Shown one piece after another: positions 18,179-27,114 of a DNA stretch of 64,000 nt. Position 1 is the first letter of the stretch. Every line of letters begins with the position of its first letter. Position numbers and translations under genes: made by a program. A model generated the notes under the pieces. The model was given only the letters and a program-made list of their open reading frames with translations. It did not search any database and was not told the origin of the DNA. This DNA comes from Oceanospirillum sp048264105 (GTDB lineage Bacteria; Pseudomonadota; Gammaproteobacteria; Pseudomonadales; Halomonadaceae): contig JBLXDJ010000006.1 in NCBI GenBank assembly GCA_048264105.1, positions 62,001-126,000 of the forward strand, given 5' to 3'.

Positions 18179-19654
18179 TTAGAGCAGAACAATGTCAAAC
18201 TGCTCCTGACTATAGAGGGTTTCTACCTGAAACTTAATGGTTTTATTGATGAAGAGTTCCAGATCCGCCACGCTTGCTGATTCTTCATCCAGCAAACGGT
18301 CAACCACAGGCTGAGATGCCAGCACAAGATAGGTATCCGAACCGTATGCACGCTCCTCCCGCAGAATTTCCCGAAAGATTTCATAGCAAACCGTTTCCGG
18401 TGTTTTCAGCGTTCCCCTCGCCTCACAGGTGGGGCAAGGCTCACACATCACCTGCTCCAGACTTTCCCGGGTACGTTTCCGTGTCATCTGAACCAGACCC
18501 AGCTCAGTTACACCGGTCAGCTTGGTTTTGGCATGATCCCGCTCCAGATTTTTCTCCAGCAGGCGCAGCACCTGACGCTGATGTTCCGGATCTTCCATAT
18601 CAATAAAGTCGAGAATGATGATGCCGCCAAGGTTACGCAACCGAAGCTGACGAACGATAGCCGTCGCCGCCTCAAGGTTGGTCTTGAAGATCGTCTCTTC
18701 CAGATTTCGGTGGCCAACAAAGGCACCGGTATTCACATCAATCGTGGTCATCGCCTCGGTCTGATCGATCACCAGATAGCCACCTGATTTCAGCTGAACT
18801 TTGCGCCCCAGCGCTTTCTGGATCTCATCCTCAACCCCGTAAAGGTCAAAGATAGGGCGTTCACCGGGATAATACTCCACCTTATTCTCAAGGCTGGGCA
18901 CAAACTCCTGAACAAACTCTTTCAGCTTGGTATGATTTTCCCGGGAATCGATACGGATCTTTTCGATCTCAGGGCGAACAAAGTCACGCATGGTCCGCAT
19001 AAATAAAGGCAGATCTTCATAGATAATGCTTTTATTTTTTGCGCCTTTGCAGCGACGTTCAACCGCACGCCACAGGCGATAGAGGAAGTGAGTATCCGCC
19101 TGAATCTCATCTTCACCAAACCCTTCAGCAGCCGTTCGGATAATAAAACCACCCTGCTTTTCAGCACCGGCATTTTCTTCATCAGGAACCGTATTTTCAA
19201 CAATGGAGCGAAGACGCTCCCGCTCGGTTTCATCTTCAATGCGCTGGGAAACACCGGTATGGGGTGTATGGGGCATATAAACCAGATAGCGGGAAGGGAT
19301 CGAAAGATGGGTTGTCAGTCGTGCGCCCTTGGTACCTATAGGTTCCTTGGTTACCTGCACGATAAGGGACTGACCTTCATGCAGCAGAGAGCTGATACTT
19401 TCAACCTCAGTACCGTTAGGGCGATTGGCCGGCACGACATCAGCAGCATGGATGAAAGCAGCACGTTCCAGTCCGATATCCACAAAGGCCGCCTGCATAC
19501 CGGGTAAAACCCGAACAACCTTGCCCTTATAGATATTACCCACAATACCGCGACGACGAGTGCGCTCGATATAGACTTCCTGCAACACGCCATTTTCCAC
19601 CACAGCAACCCGGGTTTCCATCGGTGTGATATTAATTAAAATCTCTTCACTCAT
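18179..19654 (-). CDS. rng: Ribonuclease G
   Basis: A 491-residue endoribonuclease of the RNase E/G family that matures the 5' end of 16S rRNA and cuts some mRNAs. The S1 domain is at about residues 38-120 (GNIYKGKVVRVLPGMQAAFVDIG). The catalytic aspartates are in TTIDVNTGAFVG and IILDFIDMED, and the zinc-link is CEPCPTCEARG. It lacks the C-terminal degradosome scaffold of RNase E, so it is RNase G. It sits between maf and yhdP in the canonical mre cluster order. Confidence 0.96.
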   Translation of the reverse strand: MSEEILINITPMETRVAVVENGVLQEVYIERTRRRGIVGNIYKGKVVRVLPGMQAAFVDIGLERAAFIHAADVVPANRPNGTEVESISSLLHEGQSLIVQVTKEPIGTKGARLTTHLSIPSRYLVYMPHTPHTGVSQRIEDETERERLRSIVENTVPDEENAGAEKQGGFIIRTAAEGFGEDEIQADTHFLYRLWRAVERRCKGAKNKSIIYEDLPLFMRTMRDFVRPEIEKIRIDSRENHTKLKEFVQEFVPSLENKVEYYPGERPIFDLYGVEDEIQKALGRKVQLKSGGYLVIDQTEAMTTIDVNTGAFVGHRNLEETIFKTNLEAATAIVRQLRLRNLGGIIILDFIDMEDPEHQRQVLRLLEKNLERDHAKTKLTGVTELGLVQMTRKRTRESLEQVMCEPCPTCEARGTLKTPETVCYEIFREILREERAYGSDTYLVLASQPVVDRLLDEESASVADLELFINKTIKFQVETLYSQEQFDIVLL

Positions 19655-19721
19655 CGCCTTTCCCCCTGCAACAAAAATATCCTGCGACCCGAACCGATGA
19701 CGCTTTAATAAAAGATTCGGG

Positions 19722-20321
19722 TTATGACGTTTCGAGTACCCGTATTCCGAACTGCTTCAGCAGATCTGCTGTTTCAAACAGAGGCAGACCCACCACATTG
19801 CTGTAACTGCCGGAAACCGAGCGAACAAAGACCGCAGCCAGGCCCTGAATGCCATAGCCGCCCGCCTTATCAAAAGGTTCGCCGGTATCGCAATAGGCAA
19901 AACACTCAGCTTCCGTAAGTGTTCTGAAAGAGACATCCGTGACACTAATCACCGACAAAACCCGTTCATTCTGACAAACCGCAACACCGGTCATAACCTG
20001 ATGAGTCTGACCAGACAACTGCATCAGCATATCTACAGCATGGCGCTTATTTTTAGGTTTTCCTAAAATCTTTCCCTGAAAAACCACAGAGGTATCCGAC
20101 CCCAATACCGGCAGATGAGTGCCTGAGCGCTTTTGCCCCGCCTGAGCTTTCTGCTCAGCCAGACGCATCACATAAGAGGGTGCGGACTCACCGGGCAAAA
20201 CCCTTTCATCAAGATCTACCGGAAACTTAAGACAGTTAAGACCGATCTGTTCCAGCAACGCCTGACGACGTGGAGAAGCCGATGCCAGACACAGATCATA
20301 AGAGATATCACTATTTTGCAT
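19722..20321 (-). CDS. maf: Maf/YhdE nucleotide pyrophosphatase
   Basis: A 199-residue Maf-family nucleoside triphosphate pyrophosphatase, which hydrolyses dTTP/UTP or modified nucleotides. The N-terminal nucleotide-binding loop is LASASPRRQALLEQIG, the metal-site aspartate lies in VLGSDTSVVF, and GGYGIQGLAAVFV is the later family motif. It is transcribed from the mreBCD side, 91 bases after mreD, and followed by rng. The subfamily (YhdE versus YceF) is assigned from context, since only YhdE lies beside mreD and rng. Confidence 0.93.
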   Translation of the reverse strand: MQNSDISYDLCLASASPRRQALLEQIGLNCLKFPVDLDERVLPGESAPSYVMRLAEQKAQAGQKRSGTHLPVLGSDTSVVFQGKILGKPKNKRHAVDMLMQLSGQTHQVMTGVAVCQNERVLSVISVTDVSFRTLTEAECFAYCDTGEPFDKAGGYGIQGLAAVFVRSVSGSYSNVVGLPLFETADLLKQFGIRVLETS

Positions 20322-20412
20322 CTATTAGACGTTTTCTTGTCGATGAATATTGAGATTGCGTTTGAACACAGCGCAACCGGTAACGAATACCAGACCGCTA
20401 ATTACCAGACTA

Positions 20413-20877
20413 TTAATGAATCTGGAATCGACGGCGGATCGTCCGCATGCCGATAAAAAACCATGGCCAGAGCAGCATACTGGTGATCGCGGGCAGAAGA
20501 AAAGCAAGAGTATCTGCCGCCACACTGGTCAGATTCTGTACCCACTGGAAAATCAGCAGACTGATACTGATCAGCAGGCCAACCATCATCGCCTGCTGAA
20601 GCGCACCGTAGTTACGCATACGCTGATACAGGATCAGTGCCACATAAGCGATAACCGACATCGCCAGAGCGTTCTGCCCCAACAAAGAGCCATCCAGCAG
20701 ATCCATACATAACCCCAGAAAGAAGCCCGCAAAGACACCGACCCGATGGGGCAGGGCGATACACCAGTAGATCAGCACCATAGTTGCCCATTCCGGCTGC
20801 ACCCACAAAAAGGCATCCGGCAGAGGCATCGCCGCAAGCAGCAGAGCAAAAACAAAGGTAAAAATAATGACAAACAT
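20413..20877 (-). CDS. mreD: Rod shape-determining protein MreD
   Basis: A 154-residue inner-membrane protein with about five hydrophobic segments and the family motif GFFLGLCMDLLDGSLLGQNAL in its middle. MreD works with MreC, MreB, RodA and PBP2 in sidewall peptidoglycan synthesis. Its ATG follows the mreC stop with no gap, so translation is probably coupled. Its length is typical. Confidence 0.93.
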   Translation of the reverse strand: MFVIIFTFVFALLLAAMPLPDAFLWVQPEWATMVLIYWCIALPHRVGVFAGFFLGLCMDLLDGSLLGQNALAMSVIAYVALILYQRMRNYGALQQAMMVGLLISISLLIFQWVQNLTSVAADTLAFLLPAITSMLLWPWFFIGMRTIRRRFQIH

Positions 20878-21774
20878 TTATTCCTGCTCCCCTTGCTGAT
20901 CACCGGAACCCGCCGCTTCAGAATCACGGCTCTCCATGACGTCCTCTTCAGAAATCTCTTTCGGATTCAGCATCAGCACATAGCGGCTGCGCTCAAGCTG
21001 AGCCAGTGGTCGTGCTTCCACGGTCGCAAAAGGTTTACCCGGCTCATGTCTGACCCGGCTGACTTCAGCCACCGGATAGCCTTTAGGGAAACGCCCCGCC
21101 AGGCCTGATGTGACCAGAAGATCGCCCTCACGAATATCCGCTGTATCCGGAACATGACTCAGGGTCAGTTCATCAATGTTGCCGGAACCAATCGCAATCA
21201 CACGAAAACCATTACGATTGATCAGAACCGGAACCGCATGAGCGGTATCAGCGGCCAGCAACACACGACTGGTATACGCACTAACAGAAACCACCTGCCC
21301 CATAAGCCCCAGCGCATCCACCACCGCCTGCCCCTCATAGACACCATCGCGGCGGCCGCGATTGACCAGCACCTGATGGGTAAACGCATCAGCATCCAGT
21401 CCGATCACTTCACCTAACAGAAAGTGGTCCTTATAGGGTTTCTGAGCATTCAGGAGTTCGCGCAGACGGAGATTCTCTGCAATCAGATACGCCATACGCT
21501 GGTTTTTGCTCGATAACTGCAACGCCTGTTCTTTAAGAACCGCGTTTTCATCCAGCAATGCATTACGGTCAGAAAAGTTGGTGGCACCCCACGACCAAAG
21601 CCGGTTGGGCAGATCGACAGCCCACTGCAGAGGCGTCACAGCAACCGTAAGCACAGAGCGCACCTGATCCATATGCTGATAGCGGTAGTCAGAAAACATC
21701 AACACCAGAGAGAGTATCAGACAAGCCAGTAATCGCAGACCCAGTGACGGGCCTTTAACAAACAAAGGGTTAAT
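20878..21774 (-). CDS. mreC: Rod shape-determining protein MreC
   Basis: A bitopic inner-membrane protein of the elongasome: a transmembrane helix (about residues 13-30), a coiled coil (about 65-110) and a periplasmic beta domain. No ATG or GTG is available in frame after an upstream stop. A TTG at 21763-21765 is possible but lies 14 bases from the Shine-Dalgarno. An ATT at 21772-21774 lies 5 bases after a perfect AAGGAGG (21780-21786) and gives an N-terminus (M)INPLFVKGPSLGLRL, close to the basic-then-GPSL start of other MreC proteins. I therefore place the start at ATT, giving 298 residues. If TTG is used the protein is 295 residues. The acidic tail SRDSEAAGSGDQQGEQE is family-variable. Confidence 0.88.
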   Translation of the reverse strand: MNPLFVKGPSLGLRLLACLILSLVLMFSDYRYQHMDQVRSVLTVAVTPLQWAVDLPNRLWSWGATNFSDRNALLDENAVLKEQALQLSSKNQRMAYLIAENLRLRELLNAQKPYKDHFLLGEVIGLDADAFTHQVLVNRGRRDGVYEGQAVVDALGLMGQVVSVSAYTSRVLLAADTAHAVPVLINRNGFRVIAIGSGNIDELTLSHVPDTADIREGDLLVTSGLAGRFPKGYPVAEVSRVRHEPGKPFATVEARPLAQLERSRYVLMLNPKEISEEDVMESRDSEAAGSGDQQGEQE

Positions 21775-21892
21775 CGCAGCCTCCTTAAGCCTGTTACTTG
21801 TCCAAAGTGCTAGGATCCGGCACTAAACTGAAGACAGATATCGCCAGCTCAGCAGAAAAAGGGTGGGGAAATAAATTTTAGGAAGATTAAAC

Positions 21893-21924
21893 AAAAAAAT
21901 GGCGGTATTCAAACCGCCATTTTA
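21893..21924 (-). terminator. Terminator or attenuator after mreB
   Basis: On the minus strand, AAATGGCGGT, a 6-base loop and ACCGCCATTT are followed by a run of T. It lies 32-63 bases after the mreB stop and before mreC. It should reduce transcription from mreB into mreCD, which fits the excess of MreB over MreC and MreD. Confidence 0.85.
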
Positions 21925-21955
21925 TTCAGCTGTGATTTAGGTCACTTGCCAGCGT

Positions 21956-22996
21956 TTAACCTTCTGTTGAGAGCAGGTCAAACGTGTGCTGATCGATCAT
22001 TTCTAATGCACGACCACCACCACGAGCCACACAGGTCAGAGGCTCTTCAGCAATAATCACCGGCAGGCCGGTTTCTTCAGCAATCAGCTTGTCGATATCG
22101 CGCAGCAGAGCACCACCACCGGTCAGTACAAGACCACGCTCAGCAATATCCGACGCCAGTTCCGGTGGAGACTGCTCAAGAGCACTCTTCACAGCCTGAA
22201 CGATAGCAGACAGAGGTTCCTGCAACGCTTCCAGAATCTCGTTAGAGTTCAGGGTAAAGCTGCGCGGGATACCTTCCGCCAGGTTACGGCCACGTACGTC
22301 AATCTCACGCAGCTCACTGCCCGGATAAGCACAACCGATCTCTTCTTTAATGCGTTCAGCCGTAGCTTCACCAATCAGGCTGCCGTAATGACGACGCACG
22401 TAAGACACAATCGCCTCATCAAAACGGTCACCACCCACACGAACTGACTGTGCATACACCACACCGTTCAGGGAGATAATGGCAATCTCAGTGGTACCAC
22501 CACCGATATCAACCACCATAGAACCATTCGCTTCTTCTACCGGCAGACCGGCACCGATCGCAGCAGCCATTGGCTCTTCGATCAGGAAAACTTCACGGGC
22601 ACCTGCACCCATCGCCGATTCACGAATCGCACGACGTTCAACCTGTGTTGACATGCAAGGTACACAAACCAGAACACGGGGACTTGGAGTCAGAAAGCTG
22701 TTCTCATGCACTTTGTTGATAAAGTGCTGCAGCATCTTCTCTGTAACGTGGAAGTCTGCAATAACACCATCTTTCATTGGGCGGATGGCGGTGATATTGC
22801 CGGGTGTACGACCCAACATACGCTTGGCGTCCAGGCCAACGGCAGCGACAGTGCGCTGATTTCCATGATGACGGATAGCCACAACAGATGGCTCATCCAG
22901 AACTACACCGCGACCGCGGACGTAGATCAAAGTATTTGCTGTACCCAAGTCGATGGACAAATCGCTCGAAAACAGTCCTCTGAGTCGTTTAAACAT
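21956..22996 (-). CDS. mreB: Cell shape-determining actin homologue MreB
   Basis: A 346-residue bacterial actin that polymerises on the inner membrane and guides sidewall peptidoglycan synthesis. Phosphate 1 is DLGTANTLIYVRGRG, phosphate 2 is VVDIGGGTTEIAI, the adenosine motif is LTGGGALLRDID, and the N-terminal amphipathic segment is MFKRLRGLFSSD. I chose the ATG at 22994-22996, which gives the family N-terminus. A 24-residue extension to 23068 resembles nothing in the family. A hairpin terminator separates it from mreCD. Confidence 0.97.
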   Translation of the reverse strand: MFKRLRGLFSSDLSIDLGTANTLIYVRGRGVVLDEPSVVAIRHHGNQRTVAAVGLDAKRMLGRTPGNITAIRPMKDGVIADFHVTEKMLQHFINKVHENSFLTPSPRVLVCVPCMSTQVERRAIRESAMGAGAREVFLIEEPMAAAIGAGLPVEEANGSMVVDIGGGTTEIAIISLNGVVYAQSVRVGGDRFDEAIVSYVRRHYGSLIGEATAERIKEEIGCAYPGSELREIDVRGRNLAEGIPRSFTLNSNEILEALQEPLSAIVQAVKSALEQSPPELASDIAERGLVLTGGGALLRDIDKLIAEETGLPVIIAEEPLTCVARGGGRALEMIDQHTFDLLSTEG

Positions 22997-23068
22997 GTGA
23001 TTTTTTTCACCTAAATCCAATTTACCCTGTGCTGGCAGAACTCTATCAACCGCAGCCCCCCACGGCAA

Positions 23069-23239
23069 GATACAAATGTGTCAGCGGTACGGAAATATGT
23101 TAAATTGCGCGCCTATTTTGTTATTTAACCCAATCAAAATCACTCCACTGCGTCTTTATATTCTGCAGAGACTCTGACTGCTGCACCTTATGGAGACCTT
23201 TGGCTGATTACTGGTTCAATCAGGGCAGGAAGAAACATC
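23069..23239. promoter_or_regulatory. Divergent intergenic region between mreB and gatC
   Basis: About 240 bases separate the mreB and gatC start codons, so both promoters should lie here. TTAAAT followed by a GC-rich GCGCGCC (about 23100-23116) looks like a -10 with a stringent-type discriminator for gatC, but the -35 is poor. I see no ORF or RNA gene. Confidence 0.3.
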
Positions 23240-23527
23240 ATGGCTCTAGAAAGATCCGATGTTGAAAAAGTAGCGCACCTGGCGCGACTCAAAATCGAAG
23301 AAAACGATATCCCGGAATATACCCGTGATCTGACCAGCATCTTAGAACTGGTTAACCAGATGCAATCGGTCGATATCGAAGGTACCGACCCGTTGGCTCA
23401 CCCGCTGGATGCCACCCAGCGCCTGCGTCACGATGAAGTGACTGAGAGCAACCAACGCGATCACTTCCAGCAGAATGCGCCAGCCAAAGAAGCCGGTCTG
23501 TTCCTGGTACCTAAAGTTATTGAATGA
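23240..23527 (+). CDS. gatC: Asp/Glu-tRNA amidotransferase subunit C
   Basis: A 95-residue GatC with the family pattern VEKVAHLARLKIEEND at the start and DPLAHPLDATQRLRHDEV in the second half. GatC wraps around GatA and stabilises the GatCAB heterotrimer, which converts Asp-tRNA(Asn) or Glu-tRNA(Gln) to the amidated form. AGGA precedes the ATG. GatA begins 172 bases downstream and gatB follows, all in one direction. Confidence 0.95.
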   Translation: MALERSDVEKVAHLARLKIEENDIPEYTRDLTSILELVNQMQSVDIEGTDPLAHPLDATQRLRHDEVTESNQRDHFQQNAPAKEAGLFLVPKVIE

Positions 23528-23699
23528 TCCGGTGCGGCTGAGTGATGCAGATATCCTCATCCGACAACTGATGAACATGACTCTTTCTCTGTGAAGCCCC
23601 GCTTAACGTGCCCCCTGATCGATCTAATCAGAATCAGCCTTAAGCCAGCGGCCAGCATGAGAGCGGTATAGAAAACCGTAGCAAAGGATTTAATCCCCC

Positions 23700-25154
23700 A
23701 TGCATAACAAGACTATCGCTGAACTTGCCAAAGGTCTTGCCGACGGTGAATTTTCCAGCGTCGAACTGACCCAACATTTTCTGGGGCGCATCGATGCCCT
23801 GGACAGCCAGTACAACAGCTTTATCACCGTAACACCTGAACAGGCACTGGCTCAGGCAGAAGCGGCAGACGCTACCCGCGCAGCCGGTAACGCCAAAGCC
23901 CTGACCGGCGTACCCGTTGCTCATAAAGATATCTTCTGCACCAACGGCGTGCTGACCACCTGCGCCTCCAAGATGCTGTCCAACTTTGTTGCACCTTACG
24001 ATGCGACCGTAGTGGATAAGTTTAATAGCGCTGGCATGGTTTCTCTGGGTAAGACCAACATGGATGAATTTGCCATGGGTTCTTCCAACGAGAACAGTTT
24101 CTACGGTGCCGTTAAAAACCCATGGGACACCAATGCCGTTCCCGGCGGTTCTTCCGGTGGTTCAGCGGCCGCTGTTGCTGCACGTCTGGCTCCTGGTGCA
24201 ACCGGTACAGATACCGGTGGTTCTATTCGCCAGCCCGCGGCGTTCTGCGGCATCACTGGCCTTAAGCCAACCTATGGCCGTGTTTCCCGCTGGGGCATGA
24301 TCGCTTACGCATCCAGTCTTGATCAGGGCGGCCCGATGGCACGCACCGCTGAAGACTGCGCGCTGCTGCTGAATGAGATGGCCGGTTTCGACCCGAAAGA
24401 CTCCACTTCTCTGAAAAAAGCTGTTCCGGATTACACCGCCGACCTGAACCAACCATTAAGCGGCCTGCGTATCGGTCTGCCAAAAGAGTACTTCGGCAAA
24501 GAACTGTCCGCCGAGATGTCTGATACCATCATGGCGTCGGTTAAAGAGTTTGAAAAACTGGGCGCGACCGTTCAGGAGATCAGCCTGCCGAACACCATGC
24601 TGGCGATTCCGTCTTACTACATCATCGCCCCGGCAGAAGCCTCCTCGAACCTGTCCCGTTTTGACGGTGTTCGCTACGGTTACCGCTGCGAAAACCCGGA
24701 AAATCTGGAAGACCTGTACAAGCGTTCCCGTGGTGAAGGTTTCGGTAAAGAAGTTCAGCGCCGTATTCTTGTCGGCACTTACGCTCTGTCCGAAGGTTAC
24801 TACGATGCCTACTACCGCAAGGCTCAGCGCATCCGTCGCCTGATTCAACAGGACTTCCTGAACGCCTTCAACGAAGTCGATCTGATTATGGGTCCAACGA
24901 CTCCGACACCGGCTTTCGACCTAGGCAGCAACACCGACGATCCGGTACAGATGTACATGGAAGATATCTACACGCTGGCTGTTAACCTTGCCGGTCTGCC
25001 GGGTATCTCTGTACCTGCAGGTCTGGTCAACGGTCGCCCGGTTGGCCTGCAAATTCTGGCGGGACACTTTAAAGAGTCCCAACTACTGAATGCAGCGCAT
25101 CAGTTCCAGACAGCAACCAACTGGCACCAACTGGCACCCAGTGCTGGTCAGTGA
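23700..25154 (+). CDS. gatA: Asp/Glu-tRNA amidotransferase subunit A
   Basis: A 484-residue amidase that frees ammonia from glutamine for GatB. The Ser-cis-Ser-Lys triad is visible: K76 in VPVAHKDIFC, S151 in the GGSSGGSAAA loop and S175 in TDTGGSIRQP. The adjacent CGITGLKPTYGRVSR completes the amidase signature. The length is normal. The 79 bases to gatB contain no clear terminator, so they are probably cotranscribed. Confidence 0.97.
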   Translation: MHNKTIAELAKGLADGEFSSVELTQHFLGRIDALDSQYNSFITVTPEQALAQAEAADATRAAGNAKALTGVPVAHKDIFCTNGVLTTCASKMLSNFVAPYDATVVDKFNSAGMVSLGKTNMDEFAMGSSNENSFYGAVKNPWDTNAVPGGSSGGSAAAVAARLAPGATGTDTGGSIRQPAAFCGITGLKPTYGRVSRWGMIAYASSLDQGGPMARTAEDCALLLNEMAGFDPKDSTSLKKAVPDYTADLNQPLSGLRIGLPKEYFGKELSAEMSDTIMASVKEFEKLGATVQEISLPNTMLAIPSYYIIAPAEASSNLSRFDGVRYGYRCENPENLEDLYKRSRGEGFGKEVQRRILVGTYALSEGYYDAYYRKAQRIRRLIQQDFLNAFNEVDLIMGPTTPTPAFDLGSNTDDPVQMYMEDIYTLAVNLAGLPGISVPAGLVNGRPVGLQILAGHFKESQLLNAAHQFQTATNWHQLAPSAGQ

Positions 25155-25233
25155 TGTAACACGCTGAAAACAAGCAACAACATCACATTCACAGCGAACC
25201 GTATTCAGACCTGTATACAGAGGTAAAAGCATT

Positions 25234-26694
25234 ATGGAATGGGAAGCAGTCATCGGGCTTGAGATTCACGTTCAGCTCGCCACCCAGTCTAAGATTTTCT
25301 CCGGTGCCGGCATCGCTTTTGGCGCGGAGCCTAACACTCAGGCATGCGCCATCGATCTGGGCCTGCCGGGCATTCTGCCGGTACTGAACGAAAGTGCCGT
25401 CGAGATGGCCGTTAAATTTGGTCTGGGCGTTGAAGCCGAGATCGGTATGAAGTCCGTTTTTGAACGTAAAAACTACTTCTACCCCGATCTGCCAAAAGGC
25501 TATCAGACCACTCAGAACGACCTGCCGATCGTAGGCAAAGGCGTCATCGAAGTGGAGCCTGAAGAGGGCAAAATCCGTCAGGTACGTATTCACCACGCAC
25601 ACCTGGAAGAGGACGCCGGTAAATCTCTGCACGAGACCTATACCGACGAGAATGGCCGTGGCATGACAGGTATCGACCTGAACCGCGCCGGTACACCTCT
25701 GCTGGAGATCGTATCTGAGCCGGACATTCGTTCCGCCAAAGAAGCGATCGCTTACATCAAAGCGATTCACAGCATTGTGACCTATCTGGGTATTTCAGAC
25801 GGCAACATGGCTGAAGGCTCTATGCGCTGCGATGCTAACGTCTCTGTCCGCCCTAAAGGTCAGGAAGAGTACGGCACCCGCGCCGAGATCAAGAACATCA
25901 ACTCCTTTAAGTTCATCGAAAAAGCGATCAACCATGAGATTGAGCGCCAGATCGAACTGATCGAAGATGGTGGCCGTGTTATTCAGGAAACCCGCTTGTA
26001 CGATGCGGACAAGAACGAGACACGCTCTATGCGCAGCAAGGAAGAAGCGAACGATTACCGCTACTTCCCATGCCCGGATCTTCTGCCGGTAGAGCTGGAC
26101 GAAGCCTATATCGAGCATATCCGCTCTGAAATGCCGGAACTGCCAAAGCAGAAGAAACAGCGCTTTATTGATGAGCTGGGTCTGTCTTCTTACGATGCCG
26201 GTGTTCTGTCAGCAACCCGCCCGATGGCTGAGTACTTCGAGCAGGTTAAAGACCACTGCGGCGACGCCAAACTGGCTGCAAACTGGGTGATGGGCGAGCT
26301 TGCCGGTCAGCTGAACAAAGAGAGCCTGGAAATCGAGCAAAGCCCGGTTTCATCAACGCAACTGGGCGACCTTGTGAAGCGCGTGATGGATGACACCATC
26401 AACGGTAAAGCCGCCAAGCAGGTATTCGCGGCACTGTGGGCCGGCGAAGGCAGCTCCGCTGACGAGATCATCGAAGCCAAAGGTCTGAAACAGGTAACCG
26501 ATACCGGCGCTATCGCAGCCATCGTTGATGAAGTGATGGCTAACAACCCGAAACAGGTTGAGCAGTATCAGGCAGCCCCGGAAGACAAACGCGGCAAGAT
26601 GGTCGGTTTCTTTGTTGGTCAGGTGATGAAAGCCTCCAAAGGCACAGCTAACCCGCAAATGGTAAACCAGCTGCTGAAAGAAAAACTGGGTTAA
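25234..26694 (+). CDS. gatB: Asp/Glu-tRNA amidotransferase subunit B
   Basis: A 486-residue kinase-amidotransferase subunit that phosphorylates the acyl-tRNA side chain and amidates it. It begins with EAVIGLEIHVQLATQSKIFS and contains the family segments FYPDLPKGYQTTQ and GSMRCDANVSVRP. The C-terminal Yqey/tail region (about 330-486) binds the tRNA elbow. The window also encodes tRNA-Gln and tRNA-Asn, the two kinds of substrate such an enzyme can use. A strong terminator follows. Confidence 0.97.
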   Translation: MEWEAVIGLEIHVQLATQSKIFSGAGIAFGAEPNTQACAIDLGLPGILPVLNESAVEMAVKFGLGVEAEIGMKSVFERKNYFYPDLPKGYQTTQNDLPIVGKGVIEVEPEEGKIRQVRIHHAHLEEDAGKSLHETYTDENGRGMTGIDLNRAGTPLLEIVSEPDIRSAKEAIAYIKAIHSIVTYLGISDGNMAEGSMRCDANVSVRPKGQEEYGTRAEIKNINSFKFIEKAINHEIERQIELIEDGGRVIQETRLYDADKNETRSMRSKEEANDYRYFPCPDLLPVELDEAYIEHIRSEMPELPKQKKQRFIDELGLSSYDAGVLSATRPMAEYFEQVKDHCGDAKLAANWVMGELAGQLNKESLEIEQSPVSSTQLGDLVKRVMDDTINGKAAKQVFAALWAGEGSSADEIIEAKGLKQVTDTGAIAAIVDEVMANNPKQVEQYQAAPEDKRGKMVGFFVGQVMKASKGTANPQMVNQLLKEKLG

Positions 26695-26727
26695 CCAAAC
26701 CGTCTCAAACGGTTTGTTCCCGGACAG

Positions 26728-26769
26728 AAACGCCCGGATGCGCTCATTGCGCATCCGGGCGTTTTTTTA
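26728..26769 (+). terminator. Rho-independent terminator after gatB
   Basis: A 16-bp stem (AAACGCCCGGATGCGC with its complement) and a 5-base loop, running into a T-run. It ends the gatCAB unit. Confidence 0.95.
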
Positions 26770-27114
26770 TGCCCTCGAAATAGCTACCGCTCACCCACCA
26801 CACCATAAAAACCATCGAACACAAATCTTATGCCCCATATAGAAAATCCCTGAAAAACCCGGCAGTTACATGTTTTTACAACGCCAAACGCACCAAAATA
26901 GTGACATATCCGTACAAAAACAGAAATAAAACAGGCGTTTACCATTTTCTATAAACCTTGTATGGTAAAAAGATTGAATATAACTATAAACAAAATGATG
27001 GCTTGATTGAGCTTCTGAATACCCAAACCAGAGCTTTCTGTTAGATGCCTAATCAAATTTGCGTATCCAACATAATTCAGCGCCATCCACGACTCAGGAA
27101 TCTTACAAAGATCT
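26770..27114 (+). promoter_or_regulatory. Upstream region of proVWX
   Basis: 345 bases between the gatB terminator and proV, markedly AT-rich in the middle. I find no gene. A candidate promoter and an inverted repeat at 26938-26969 are listed separately. The long leader (about 140 bases from that promoter) and the AT-rich, probably curved, DNA fit osmotic control as known for proU, but that is inference. Confidence 0.45.
26938..26969 (+). promoter_or_regulatory. Candidate proV promoter framed by an inverted repeat
   Basis: TTTACC (26938-26943), a 17-base spacer and TATGGT (26961-26966) form a plausible sigma-70 promoter. The same bases form a perfect 8-bp inverted repeat, TTTACCAT with 16 bases then ATGGTAAA. 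A dimeric repressor bound there would cover both promoter elements. Confidence 0.4.
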
